A DNA stretch of 28,390 nucleotides from NCBI GenBank assembly GCA_045599385.1, contig JAZRVW010000050.1, positions 1 through 28,390 of the forward strand. The letters run 5' to 3'. The notes under the pieces were generated by a model. It was not told the DNA's origin. It saw only the letters and a program-made list of their open reading frames with translations, and made no database searches. Shown here in pieces: positions 1-9,200 of the stretch. Position 1 is the stretch's first letter, and each line of letters begins with the position of its first letter. Position numbers and translations under genes: made by a program. This stretch comes from F23-B02 sp045599385. GTDB taxonomy: Bacteria; Bacillota; Clostridia; Oscillospirales; Oscillospiraceae.

Positions 1-19
1 TCCCTGCGTTTAAGGTCGA

Positions 20-131
20 AGATTTTTCAGCTTTCATCGTGCTTGTAGGCAAGGCTTTGCGATTGAGGAATACTGTCGTATTGTGATTGAGCAAAACGCA
101 GCATACGGGCGCGGTGGAAACTGAAAAACGT
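20..131. repeat. Degenerate palindromic intergenic repeat
   Basis: Imperfect inverted arms at about 20-42 and 109-131 both read roughly TTTTTCAG(C/T)TT(T/C)CA when one is reverse-complemented. They enclose a core containing GGCAAGGC (48-55), GGAATACTG (67-75) and AACGCAGCAT (95-104). The same core words occur in the same order and at similar spacing in the clearer element at 25216-25378, so the two are probably diverged members of one family. It carries no ORF and lies upstream of the permease promoter. The rest of 1-341 holds no gene that I can support. The limits are approximate. Confidence 0.5.
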
Positions 132-282
132 GTTCGTATGGCGCCCCTATGCTTACCTCCATTGGTTCTTTCGCTTATATATACGAAGGATTTGCGGATA
201 TGGCTAGTATTATAAGCTATTATAATTAATGCTGCCGTTATTTGCAATATCCACATATTTATTGAAGATTATCATCTTAAAA

Positions 283-311
283 TTGCAGACGGCGGTCAGT
301 TATGATATACT
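283..311 (+). promoter_or_regulatory. Probable sigma-A promoter for permease-amidohydrolase operon
   Basis: TTGCAG at 283-288 and TATACT at 306-311 are separated by 17 bp. A TG dinucleotide one base before the -10 gives an extended -10. Transcription would start about 25 bases before the permease ATG, which has GGGGTGG as its ribosome binding site. The surrounding A+T-rich stretch fits a promoter. This is a consensus match read by eye, with no operator seen. Confidence 0.6.
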
Positions 312-341
312 TTATTCGACTTTATTACACGGGGTGGTTTT

Positions 342-1475
342 ATGAAGAGCAAAAAACTGACGGTGTGGGAAGCTGCCTGCATTATTACCGGCTACGGAAT
401 TGGCGGCGGTGTTCTTGCCATGCCGTATATTGCGCAAAAAAACGGAATTTTCATGTCGCTTGTCATTCTGCTCATTGCCTTTGCTGCAAGCTGGCTTTTG
501 CACATGATGATTGCGGAAACCACACAGAAGTGCGGCAGTGATGTGCAGATAGTCGGTGTGTTTTCGCGCTTTCTTTTCCGCGGCAAATATAAAAATGTGC
601 TGACGGTTTCATTCTTCGTTCTTATGGCGTTTGTGCTTATCACAAATCTGACGGCGTACATTGCCGGCTCGGCGGAGGTGCTTGCGGGATTTCTGCCGTT
701 CTCCCCGTTTGTGAGCAAGCTTGTTTTCTACATAGTTGCCGCCTCGGTCGTACTCTTCGGACTGAAGGCTGTGGGTATTTCGGAAAAATTTGCCGTGGGA
801 GTAATTTTCCTGCTTATAGGCACGCTTGCAGTAGCCTCATTCTTCGCCCCTGCCCACAAGCTGCCCATGCAGGCAGGAGCACTCGGGGACGCAGTTTCCT
901 TCTTCGCCATGGCAATGCTGTCCTTCGCGGCGTTCTTCAGCATTCCTCAGGCTGTCGAAGGTCTGGAAGGGGATATGAAAAAAGTCCGCAAGGCTGTTTT
1001 CCTGGGACTTGGCAATAACCTTATTCTGATTCTCGTCATTACATTCTGCACCCTGCTTTCCTCGAAGGAGGTTACTGAGGTGGCAATGACAGGCTGGAGC
1101 GCGGGCATCGGAACCTGGGCGCAGATTATCGGCGGCATTTTCACGGCGCTTGCGATGCTGACAACTTACTGGAGCATATCCCTTGCGCTTTCCGGAATTA
1201 TAGAGGAGCAGCTGCACTGGAAGTCACAGCTGTGCTGGCTGGTTGCCACCTTGCCTTCGCTTCTCATTTCGCTGCTGAACGTCGGCGGCTTTATAGATTT
1301 TCTGGAGCTGGCAGGCGGCGCAATAGCAATTATCGTGGCGGTTATGGTTATTCCCACATACCGCAACTCACGCAATGAAATTCCGGGCAGCACCCTGGGG
1401 GTTCTGGGCAGTACACCGTTCCAGATTCTCACTGTTATAGCATACTTGCTCATGGCAATAGGAAGTGTTATCTGA
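342..1475 (+). CDS. Amino-acid permease of the aromatic/neutral amino-acid family
   Basis: A 377-aa, almost wholly hydrophobic protein with about eleven predicted membrane helices. The first helix carries GYGIGGGVLAMPYIAQ (residues 18-33), matching the unwound G-x-G-I-G-x-G-x-L-A-x-P substrate site of the AAAP/HAAAP (Trp/Tyr permease) superfamily of cation-coupled amino-acid transporters. Length is close to the usual 380-420 aa. The start is the ATG preceded by GGGGTGG about 4 bases upstream. Its stop overlaps the next ATG by one base (TGATG), so it is translationally coupled to an amidohydrolase. That suggests import of an N-acyl or amide-linked amino compound followed by hydrolysis, although the substrate cannot be read from sequence. 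Specificity for tryptophan or tyrosine is a family-level guess only. Confidence 0.8.
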   Translation: MKSKKLTVWEAACIITGYGIGGGVLAMPYIAQKNGIFMSLVILLIAFAASWLLHMMIAETTQKCGSDVQIVGVFSRFLFRGKYKNVLTVSFFVLMAFVLITNLTAYIAGSAEVLAGFLPFSPFVSKLVFYIVAASVVLFGLKAVGISEKFAVGVIFLLIGTLAVASFFAPAHKLPMQAGALGDAVSFFAMAMLSFAAFFSIPQAVEGLEGDMKKVRKAVFLGLGNNLILILVITFCTLLSSKEVTEVAMTGWSAGIGTWAQIIGGIFTALAMLTTYWSISLALSGIIEEQLHWKSQLCWLVATLPSLLISLLNVGGFIDFLELAGGAIAIIVAVMVIPTYRNSRNEIPGSTLGVLGSTPFQILTVIAYLLMAIGSVI

Positions 1476-3052
1476 TGAAAAGAATTCTATATAAAAATGC
1501 CGTAATTCACACCATGGAAAGCGAGACCGCCACGGCTTCGTCCATGCTTGTGGAAAACGGTTATATAAGCGCTCTGAATGTTGAGGCTGCGCAGGGAGCG
1601 GAAATTGTTGACCTTAAGGGTCAGCATGTTTATCCGTGTATGATTGACGGCCACACCCATCTGCTGTCAACCGTGGTGCTTGCGGGCAACGGCTTTGAAA
1701 TATGCAGTATTGAAAACGGTGCGGTTACGCCGGACACCATGGACGGCATTGAAAAAAAGCTCCGCGCCTTCGCGGAGGGGAAAGGCAAAAACGCAATACT
1801 TGTTGCGAACAATTATATCCTGACAGCCATGAAAGAGGGCCGTCTTCCGACGCGTTGGGAGCTTGACGAATGGTGCGGAAACCGTCCCGTAATTATCTAC
1901 ACAATCGACGGACACGCAAGCGCGCTTTCCTCAAAAATGCTCAAAAAGCTTGGCATTGACGACGAAAAGCACGACGGCATTCTTATGGGCGAGGCTCATG
2001 AGCGCAGTCAGGGCAGGCTTACGGATATTATCGCCGGCTCCGTAACTCCCGCAATTCTGGCAAAGGGCTGCGCCAACTTCCAGAACACCTGCGCAGGCTT
2101 CGGTCTTTCAACCGTGTGCGGACTGGAGGGCAACGGGGACTCAAAAAAGGACCCCACAACAAAGCTGATTGTAATGCTTGCAAAGCATTTTGATGTGGAT
2201 ATTCGCTTCTATTTTCAGTACATGGATATTGAAAAAGCGATGCCGCTCACACGCTTCCAGAAGCAGCGCCGCATAGGCGGCTGCGGTGACTGGGAGATGG
2301 ACGGCGCATCAGGCGCCCACTCTGCCGCGTTTTCCCTGCCTTACAGAGACACGGGAAAAACAGCACCCTGTTATTACAGCCAGGACTTCGTAGATAAGCA
2401 GGTGCTTGAAGCAGACAGGAGAGGCTTCCAGATTGCCTGCCACGCTATAGGCGATATGGCAATCGACCGCATTGTTCAGGCGCTGGAAAAGACTTCAGGC
2501 AAAATTCGTCACCGCATTGAGCACTGCGAGTTTGCAAGCGACGAAGCAATCGAAACCATTGCAAAAAACGGCTGGGCTGTTATGGCGCAGCCGGGTTACT
2601 CATGGATAGATAAGCGCTTCCTGCACACATACGAGCAGTTCCTGCCCGACGAAATGATTGCACGGCTTAAGTTTAAAACCTTTATCGATAAAGGGGTGCT
2701 TATCTGCGGCTCCACCGACTCGCCTGTGCAAAGTCTGGACCCCTGGCAGCAGATGCTGGGCATGACGCAGTTCTATAACGAGAAAGAATCAATTTCGCCT
2801 TACGAGGCCTTCAAGTGCTACACAGTAAATCCGGCGAAGGCCATTCTCGAGGACAATGAGCGCGGACAGCTCCTTCCCGGTATGAGAGCGGATTTCTTTA
2901 CGGGAGACAGAAATATCTTTGTCCTCAGTCCCGAAGAGCTTGCCGACTTCCGCCCGAATAAAACATATTACCTGGGCAGTGAAGTGCGGCAGCACAAGGC
3001 TACTGTGCTCTCGCTTGTGAAAATGCTCCTGAGTAAAAGCAAAAAGGTTTAA
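1475..3052 (+). CDS. YtcJ-type metal-dependent amidohydrolase
   Basis: A 525-aa member of the amidohydrolase superfamily (Amidohydro_3, YtcJ-like). The N-terminal beta-sandwich segment leads into the metal motif DGHTH (His60, His62). Further metal ligands appear as His322 in ACHAIGD, His349 in RIEHCEF and Asp414 in GSTDSP, the usual TIM-barrel order. The HSAAF stretch near 281-285 lies where YtcJ enzymes have a DGSLGSRTA-like active-site loop. Members hydrolyse amide or related C-N bonds, but substrates are mostly unknown. It has no signal peptide, so it should be cytoplasmic. The one-base overlap with the upstream permease strongly links the two functions. The gene ends just before a good terminator. 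Length is typical of the family. Confidence 0.85.
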   Translation: MKRILYKNAVIHTMESETATASSMLVENGYISALNVEAAQGAEIVDLKGQHVYPCMIDGHTHLLSTVVLAGNGFEICSIENGAVTPDTMDGIEKKLRAFAEGKGKNAILVANNYILTAMKEGRLPTRWELDEWCGNRPVIIYTIDGHASALSSKMLKKLGIDDEKHDGILMGEAHERSQGRLTDIIAGSVTPAILAKGCANFQNTCAGFGLSTVCGLEGNGDSKKDPTTKLIVMLAKHFDVDIRFYFQYMDIEKAMPLTRFQKQRRIGGCGDWEMDGASGAHSAAFSLPYRDTGKTAPCYYSQDFVDKQVLEADRRGFQIACHAIGDMAIDRIVQALEKTSGKIRHRIEHCEFASDEAIETIAKNGWAVMAQPGYSWIDKRFLHTYEQFLPDEMIARLKFKTFIDKGVLICGSTDSPVQSLDPWQQMLGMTQFYNEKESISPYEAFKCYTVNPAKAILEDNERGQLLPGMRADFFTGDRNIFVLSPEELADFRPNKTYYLGSEVRQHKATVLSLVKMLLSKSKKV

Positions 3053-3061
3053 ACTATGCGG

Positions 3062-3093
3062 AAAGCTCCGAATCGTTTGATTCGGAGCTTTTT
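3062..3093 (+). terminator. Intrinsic terminator after the amidohydrolase gene
   Basis: A perfect 13-bp stem, AAAGCTCCGAATC (3062-3074) with GATTCGGAGCTTT (3079-3091), and a 4-base GTTT loop are followed by a short T run. It sits 9 bases after the amidohydrolase stop and closes the plus-strand unit. It lies between convergent transcripts, so it may also slow transcription from the minus-strand purine operon, although the minus-strand T tail is poor. Confidence 0.9.
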
Positions 3094-3206
3094 CGATTTC
3101 TGTAAATTAAATGCCAATGCTTCTTATTCAACCTGTGCTGCATAAAACACATTGCCCATATCAGCTCATCTTCTCAATCAGTTTTAAAATCTCTCCGTAA
3201 AACCGT

Positions 3207-3836
3207 TCATTGCTTTTCCCTTCGGTATGCGTCGTATATCCACTGCGCATCACTCACCATGGCAATGCTCTCTGCGTGCCGCAGATGCTTCGTATCGAGG
3301 TCGTGAAGCCTTACTCTGTCGAGATTATCCGAATCCTTGAGGCACTTTGCGATGCGGTAGTATCTGTCCATGCTGCGCACTTCAAGCCCGTAGCGATGCG
3401 CCACATTGTCGATTTCCTTATCGCTCATGGAGTGGAGGGTGATTGCCGCCTGCATGATTTTGAAGTCCTCCGCACTGTAGCCTCTGAATTTGGGCTTCAT
3501 GGTGGGGGACATGAGCTTTTTTGCGGCAACATTGCCGTGCTCGGTGTCGCGGAAGTCGTTGCTCCTGCCGATGTCGTGGTAGGAGCAGCACAGAAGCAGC
3601 ATTCTGCACTCGTGCGCGGACAGCTCAAGCGCCTGGGAGATAAACGCGCCGAGAAGCATTGTGCGCTCAATGTGACCGCTGCCGTGAATGCAGCTTTGAT
3701 ACAGCACCGAGGTGTCCAGCGTTTTATACGCCCCAAGCAGAAGCGCCCCGTATTCAGATTTGATAAGTCTTTCGATGCGCGCGTTTTCCTTCGCCCACGC
3801 GTCAAGCTTATTTATAACAATCAGTTCGTTTCTCAT
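3207..3836 (-). CDS. HD-domain phosphohydrolase, last gene of the purine operon
   Basis: A 209-aa HD-superfamily protein. Metal-binding positions are visible as His55 (GSGHIERT), His87-Asp88 (CCSYHDIGRS) and Asp168/Asp170 (KDSDNLDR), with His100 in EHGN and His135 also conserved-looking. HD proteins are metal-dependent phosphohydrolases acting on nucleotides or cyclic nucleotides, and the substrate here is unknown. AAGGTGAG lies 9 bases before the ATG. It follows rdgB and a small acidic ORF at the end of the purine operon, which suggests nucleotide sanitation or turnover. Oddity: immediately past its TGA, the +1 frame continues without a stop to 3161 and reads KSNERFYGEILKLIEKMS, which looks like a natural HD-protein C-terminus. 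A frameshift near the GGGAAAA run is possible. Confidence 0.8.
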   Translation of the reverse strand: MRNELIVINKLDAWAKENARIERLIKSEYGALLLGAYKTLDTSVLYQSCIHGSGHIERTMLLGAFISQALELSAHECRMLLLCCSYHDIGRSNDFRDTEHGNVAAKKLMSPTMKPKFRGYSAEDFKIMQAAITLHSMSDKEIDNVAHRYGLEVRSMDRYYRIAKCLKDSDNLDRVRLHDLDTKHLRHAESIAMVSDAQWIYDAYRREKQ

Positions 3837-3857
3837 GTGAACAATCTCACCTTCGGA

Positions 3858-3977
3858 TTATATTTCGTCTCGGAGCGCGGCTGCAAATTCGTCATAGGAA
3901 TCGTCATCATCGAAATCCCAATCATCGTCGCTTTGGCTTTCTTCCTCTTCTTCCTTCATCATCTCGTTGAACAGCAT
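3858..3977 (-). CDS. Small, very acidic hypothetical protein
   Basis: A 39-aa ORF lies between rdgB and the HD gene, 25 bases after the rdgB stop and 21 bases before the HD start. It begins MLFNEMMKEEEEE, and its second half is almost all Asp and Glu with aromatic residues (DDDWDFDDDDSYDEF). It has no membrane helix and no cysteine. The ribosome binding site is weak: GGGAGAA lies 17 bases upstream of the ATG, and the frame is closed further upstream by a TGA. I do not recognise it. It could be a small regulatory or adaptor protein of the operon, or a fortuitous frame. Strong compositional bias and its tight position in the gene string favour a real gene. Confidence 0.45.
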   Translation of the reverse strand: MLFNEMMKEEEEESQSDDDWDFDDDDSYDEFAAALRDEI

Positions 3978-4002
3978 GAACTCAAGGAACTGTTCTCCCG
4001 CG

Positions 4003-4581
4003 TCAAGCTTTCAGCTTTCCCACAAGGGACATCAGCGCCTTACCGCGATGGCTTATGCGGTTTTTCTCTTCGGGAGAAATTTCCGCCGAGGTGCAGCCGT
4101 ATTCGGGAAGGTAAAACAGCGGGTCGTAGCCGAAGCCGTTTTCGCCTCTCTCGTCATAGGCTATCTCTCCGAAGAAATAGTCCTCGGCGGTGACTGTCTT
4201 CCCGTCGGGATAAGCGAGAACGATGGCGCAGGTGTAGTGGGCTTTGCGGTTTTCCACGCCCTGCATTTTTTGGAGGAGCAGACGGTTGTTAGCCGCGTCG
4301 TCGCCGTGGTGTCCGCAGAATCTTGCGGAGAAAACTCCCGGTGCGCCGTCAAGGGCGTCCACGCATATTCCGCTGTCGTCGGCAATGGCACAGCAGCCCG
4401 AAAGCTCCGCAATCTCACGCGCCTTCTTCATGGCGTTTTCCATGAAGGTGGTGCCGTCCTCAACGGTCTCGTGCTCGATGCCCGCCTCACGCATGGATAC
4501 TATTTCATCGAAAAAGGGTGAGAGTATGGCCTTCATTTCCACAAGCTTGTGCTTGTTGTTAGATGCGATTATAAGTTTCAT
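4003..4581 (-). CDS. rdgB: Non-canonical purine NTP pyrophosphatase (RdgB/HAM1)
   Basis: A 192-aa Ham1/RdgB-family enzyme hydrolysing ITP, dITP and XTP to the monophosphates and pyrophosphate, which keeps deaminated purines out of nucleic acids. The start chosen is the ATG giving MKLIIASNNKHKL, the family's SxNxxK nucleotide motif. A more upstream ATG would add 13 unaligned residues and run into fhs. Further family signatures are AIADDSGICVDAL, GVFSARFCG, GENGFGYDPLFYLP and the C-terminal ISHRGKAL. Length matches the family. The start lies 4 bases after the fhs stop with no clear Shine-Dalgarno, so it is probably translated by coupling. Its place after the purine genes fits a clean-up role for IMP-pathway by-products. 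Confidence 0.95.
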   Translation of the reverse strand: MKLIIASNNKHKLVEMKAILSPFFDEIVSMREAGIEHETVEDGTTFMENAMKKAREIAELSGCCAIADDSGICVDALDGAPGVFSARFCGHHGDDAANNRLLLQKMQGVENRKAHYTCAIVLAYPDGKTVTAEDYFFGEIAYDERGENGFGYDPLFYLPEYGCTSAEISPEEKNRISHRGKALMSLVGKLKA

Positions 4582-4585
4582 AACA

Positions 4586-6259
4586 TTAGAACAGACCGGA
4601 GATAACGCCGTTTTCGTCAACGTCTATCTTTTCCGCTGCGGGAACCTTGGGCAGACCGGGCATGGTCATAATGTCGCCCGTGAGAGCCACGATGAAGCCC
4701 GCGCCTGCGGAAACCTTCACGTTCTTGATGGTGACGGTGAAATCCTCCGGTGCGCCGAGCTTTGCGGGGTCATCGGAGAAGCTGTACTGTGTCTTGGCAA
4801 CGCATACGGGAAGCTTGCCGAAGCCCAGCTCGGTGAGCTGCTTTATCTGCTTTGCGGCAGCGGGGAGAATGGCAATGTCCTTGCCGCCGTAGATACGCTG
4901 TGTCAGGGCAAGAAGCTTTTCCTCTATGCTCATGTCAAGCTCGTAGCTGAAGCGGAAATCGCCCTTTTCCTCCTCGCAAAGACGCACGACTTCTCTTGCC
5001 AGAGCCTCGCCGCCCTTGCCGCCCTCTGCCCATACGGTCGAGAGCACAACGTTGACGCCCAGCTCTTTGCACTTTGCGATGATGAAATCAATCTCCGCGT
5101 CGGTATCCGTGGGGAAACGGTTTACGGCAACGACACAGGGCAGACCGTAAACATTCTTTATGTTGGAAACATGGCGGAGCAGATTGGGAATGCCCTTTTC
5201 CAGCGCCGCAAGGTCCTCGCTTGCAAGCTCGGTTTTTGCAAGTCCGCCGTGCATTTTGAGGGCGCGCACGGTGGCAACGATGACAACCGCGTCGGGAGTA
5301 AGCCCTGCCATACGGCACTTGATGTCGAGGAATTTTTCTGCACCGAGGTCTGCGCCGAAGCCTGCCTCAGTGACGGTGTAGTCGCCCATTTTAAGCGCCA
5401 TTTTGGTTGCCATTACGCTGTTGCAGCCGTGGGCAATGTTGGCGAAGGGACCGCCGTGAACAAAGGCGGGGGTGCCCTCAAGAGTCTGAACAAGATTGGG
5501 CTTGAGCGCGTCCTTCAGCAGAGCCGCCATTGCACCCACGGCCTTGAGGGCGCCTGCGGTGACGGGCTTGTCATCGAAGGTGTAGCCCACGATGATGCGG
5601 GAAAGGCGCTCCTTCAGGTCGGTTATGGAGCTTGCAAGGCACAGAATTGCCATGATTTCGCTGGCGACGGTGATGTCGAAGCCGTCCTCACGGGGAGTGC
5701 CGTTGGGCTTGCCGCCCAGACCGTCCACAACGAAGCGGAGCTGACGGTCATTCATGTCAACGCAGCGCTTCCACGTAATTTTGCGAACGTCGATGCCCAG
5801 AGCGTTACCCTGCTGAATGTGATTGTCCAGCATGGCGGCAAGAAGATTGTTTGCAGCGCCGATAGCGTGGAAGTCGCCCGTGAAGTGCAGGTTAATATCC
5901 TCCATGGGAACTACCTGGGCATAGCCGCCGCCTGCGGCACCGCCCTTGATGCCGAACACGGGACCCAGAGAGGGCTCGCGCAGGGCAACGGTTACGTCCT
6001 TGCCGATGCGCTTCAGTCCGTCGGCAAGGCCGATGGTTGTGGTGGTCTTGCCCTCGCCTGCGGGAGTGGGAGTAATGGCGGTGACCAGCACCAGCTTGCC
6101 GTTTTCACGGTTTTCCTTCAGCAGACCGAGGTCTATCTTTGCCTTGTATCTGCCGTACTGCTCAAGATATTCCTCGCTGATTTTTGCCTTCTTTGCAATT
6201 TCGGTTACGGGAAGCATTTTGCACTGCTGGGCGATTTCAATGTCGGAAAGATATGCCAT
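4586..6259 (-). CDS. fhs: Formate--tetrahydrofolate ligase
   Basis: A 557-aa enzyme, the usual length, making 10-formyl-tetrahydrofolate from formate, tetrahydrofolate and ATP in the cytoplasm. The N-terminal P-loop ITPTPAGEGKTTTTIGL lies at about residues 62-78. Other family blocks include REPSLGPVFGIKGGAAGGGY and the C-terminal TGDIMTMPGLPKVPAAEKID. The start is the ATG at 6259 (MAYLSDIEIA), because GAGGAGAAATACT places a strong Shine-Dalgarno just upstream, overlapping the purL stop. Its product feeds PurN and the AICAR formyltransferase encoded upstream. Together with the FNT channel in the operon it forms a formate-to-purine supply line. In acetogens the same enzyme serves the Wood-Ljungdahl methyl branch, but nothing else here points to that. 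Confidence 0.98.
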   Translation of the reverse strand: MAYLSDIEIAQQCKMLPVTEIAKKAKISEEYLEQYGRYKAKIDLGLLKENRENGKLVLVTAITPTPAGEGKTTTTIGLADGLKRIGKDVTVALREPSLGPVFGIKGGAAGGGYAQVVPMEDINLHFTGDFHAIGAANNLLAAMLDNHIQQGNALGIDVRKITWKRCVDMNDRQLRFVVDGLGGKPNGTPREDGFDITVASEIMAILCLASSITDLKERLSRIIVGYTFDDKPVTAGALKAVGAMAALLKDALKPNLVQTLEGTPAFVHGGPFANIAHGCNSVMATKMALKMGDYTVTEAGFGADLGAEKFLDIKCRMAGLTPDAVVIVATVRALKMHGGLAKTELASEDLAALEKGIPNLLRHVSNIKNVYGLPCVVAVNRFPTDTDAEIDFIIAKCKELGVNVVLSTVWAEGGKGGEALAREVVRLCEEEKGDFRFSYELDMSIEEKLLALTQRIYGGKDIAILPAAAKQIKQLTELGFGKLPVCVAKTQYSFSDDPAKLGAPEDFTVTIKNVKVSAGAGFIVALTGDIMTMPGLPKVPAAEKIDVDENGVISGLF

Positions 6260-6270
6260 AGTATTTCTCC

Positions 6271-9200
6271 TCACTTAAAGTATTTTACGGCGGAAACAAA
6301 CATCTTCATGTCGTAATTGCCGGGAACGTTTTTGTAAAGGTCGCTGCCGATGCGCTCCGCGTGACCCATCTTGCCGAAAACTCTGCCGTCGGGAGATGTC
6401 ATGCCCTCAATGGCAAGCATGGAGTTGTTGGGATTGAACTGAACCTCATCGGTGGCGCGTCCGGCAGCATCAACGTACTGGGTTGCCACCTGACCCTTGA
6501 GCGCAAACTCGCGGAGAAGCTTTTCTTCGGCAAGAAGTCTGCCTTCGCCGTGGGAAATGGGCACGCTGTAGATGTCGCCGACTTTTGTTTCCGCAAGCCA
6601 GGGTGACATGTTGGAGGCAACGCGGACGCGGACAATCTTGGACTGGTGGCGCGCAATGGTGTTGAAGGAAAGCGTGGGGCAGCTTTCGTCGGTGTCAATG
6701 ATTTTTCCGTAGGGCACAAGACCCAGCTTTATAAGAGCCTGGTAGACGTTGCAGATGCCGCACATGAGACCGTCTCGCTTTTCAAGCAGGTTCGTGACCT
6801 CTTCCCTGATTGCGCCGCTTCGGAAGAAAGCGGTGATGAATTTGCCGCTGCCGTCGGGCTCGTCGCCGCCGGAAAAACCGCCGGGAATGAATACCATCTG
6901 GCTTTCCCTGAGGCTCTTTGCGAAGTCGTCAACGCTGCGGGAAATTGCGTCGGCGGAGAGATTGCGGATAACCATGATTTCGGGCTCGGCGCCTGCATCG
7001 CGTACTGCCTTTGCCGAGTCATATTCGCAGTTGGTGCCGGGGAAAACGGGGATAAGAACCCGGGGCTTTGCGACCTTGATTGCAGGGGTCTTTCTTCCCG
7101 TGGAAACGTGGGAGAAGGTCTCGATTTTTTTGCTCTCTGCGGGAATGTTACAGGGGTAAACGCTCTCCAGCTTGTCCTCATAAGCGGAGACGAGCTTACT
7201 CATGGAAACGCTTGCGTCTCCGCGGCAGATTGCGCCGCATTCGCAGGTTTCGCCCAGAAGTGTGCCGACCTCGGTGTCGTCGGAAAGCTCCAGCACGAAG
7301 GCGCCGTAGCTGTAGCCGAAGATGTCCGCCATGGATACGGCTTCATTATACCTGAAGCCGAGGCCGTTTCCAAGACACATTTTGAGCACTGCCTCCGCAA
7401 CACCTCCGTAGCCGGGAGTGTAGGCGGCAAGCACCTTGCCCTGACGCATTAGGTCGGTGACGGTACTGAAGTTTGCCTTGAGGCTTTCCGCCGTGGGCAG
7501 AGAATTTTCGTCGTATTCGGGCTTCAGAAGAACTACCCTGCTGCCCGCTTTTTTGAACTCGTTGGAGATTATATTGCCTGTTTTGTCGGTGGTAACGGCA
7601 AAGGAGATAAGGGTGGGAGGCACGCCGATGTTTTCAAAGCTGCCGCTCATGGAGCCCTTGCCGCCGATGGAGCCGATGCCCAGCTCCATCTGTGCCTTGA
7701 AGGCGCCAAGAAGTGCCGCCATGGGCTTGCCCCAGCGCAGAGGCTCCTTGTTCAGACGCTCGAAATATTCCTGAAAGCTGAGGTAAACGTCCTTAAACTC
7801 TGCGCCCGTGGCAACGAGCTTGCAGACGCTTTCCACAACAGCGATATATGCGCTGTGATAGGGGCTCTTCTCGGAAATGCAGGGGTTAAAGCCCCATGCC
7901 ATGAGGGAGCAGTCGTCGGTGTGAGCCTTTTCAAGAGAGATTTTCTGCACCATGCTCTGAATGGGAGTGCGCTGATTTTTGCCGCCGAAGGGCATGAGCA
8001 CTGTGCCCGCGCCGATGGTGGAGTCAAAGCGCTCGGAAAGGCCGCGCTTGGAGCAGACGTTGAGGTCACCGGCAAGCTCGGTGTAGCCGCACTCGAAGCA
8101 TGATGGAATTTCCTTTTCGAAGCCTTCGGATTTTTTAATCACAACGTCAACGTGCTTTTCCGCGCCGTTGGTGTTTAAGAATTCGCGGCTGATGTCCGCA
8201 ATTTTTTTGCCCTTCCAGCGCATGACAAGACGGGGCTCCGCGGTGACCTTTGCCAGCACGGTGGCCTCGAGGTTTTCGCTTTCGGCAAGCTCCATGAAGC
8301 GCTGAGCGTCTGCGGGCTTTACAACAACAGCCATACGTTCCTGCGACTCGCTGATGGCAAGCTCCGTGCCGTCAAGACCCTCGTACTTTTTGGGCACAAC
8401 GTCAAGATTTATGTCAAGACCGTCGGCAAGCTCGCCAACGGCGACGGAAACGCCGCCTGCGCCGAAGTCGTTGCAGCGGATAATCATTTTGCTTGCCTCG
8501 GCGTTGCGGAACAGACGCTGAAGCTTGCGCTCCTCGGGGGCATTGCCCTTCTGAACCTCAGCGCCGCAGGTTTCAAGAGACTCGGTGGTGTGGGCTTTCG
8601 ACGAGCCCGTTGCGCCGCCGCAGCCGTCACGTCCCGTTCTGCCGCCGAGGAGGATTACGATATCGCCCTCCTGCGGACACTCCCTGCGCACGTTTTCCGC
8701 AGGAGCGGCTGCGATGACAGCACCCACCTCCATGCGCTTTGCCACATAGCCGGGGTGGTAGAGCTCATCGACTATGCCCGTGGCGAGACCTATCTGATTG
8801 CCGTAGGAGGCGTAGCCCGCGGCAGCGGTGGTGACGATTTTTCTCTGCGGCAGCTTGCCTTTCAGAGTTTCGCTGACGGGGCTCAGAGGGTCTGCCGCGC
8901 CTGTAAGGCGCATTGCACCGTAAACATAGCTTCTGCCTGAAAGAGGGTCGCGGATTGCGCCGCCTATGCAGGTGGCGGCACCGCCGAAGGGCTCAATCTC
9001 CGTGGGGTGATTGTGGGTTTCGTTCTTGAAAAGCAGAAGCCACGGCTCGTTAACGCCGTCAACGGAAACGTTTATCTTAACCGTGCAGGCGTTAATCTCC
9101 TCGGACTCGTCCAGCTTGTCAAGCTTTCCCGCTTTCTTGAGATATCTTACCGCCAGCGTTGCCAAATCCATGAGATTCACGGGCTTGGTGCGGTTAAGCT

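Noticed and set aside
4244..6316. A long plus-strand open frame of about 690 codons
   Set aside because: It lies antisense to fhs and rdgB, which are unmistakable by motif and have proper start sites. High third-position G+C of the true gene keeps the opposite frame open.
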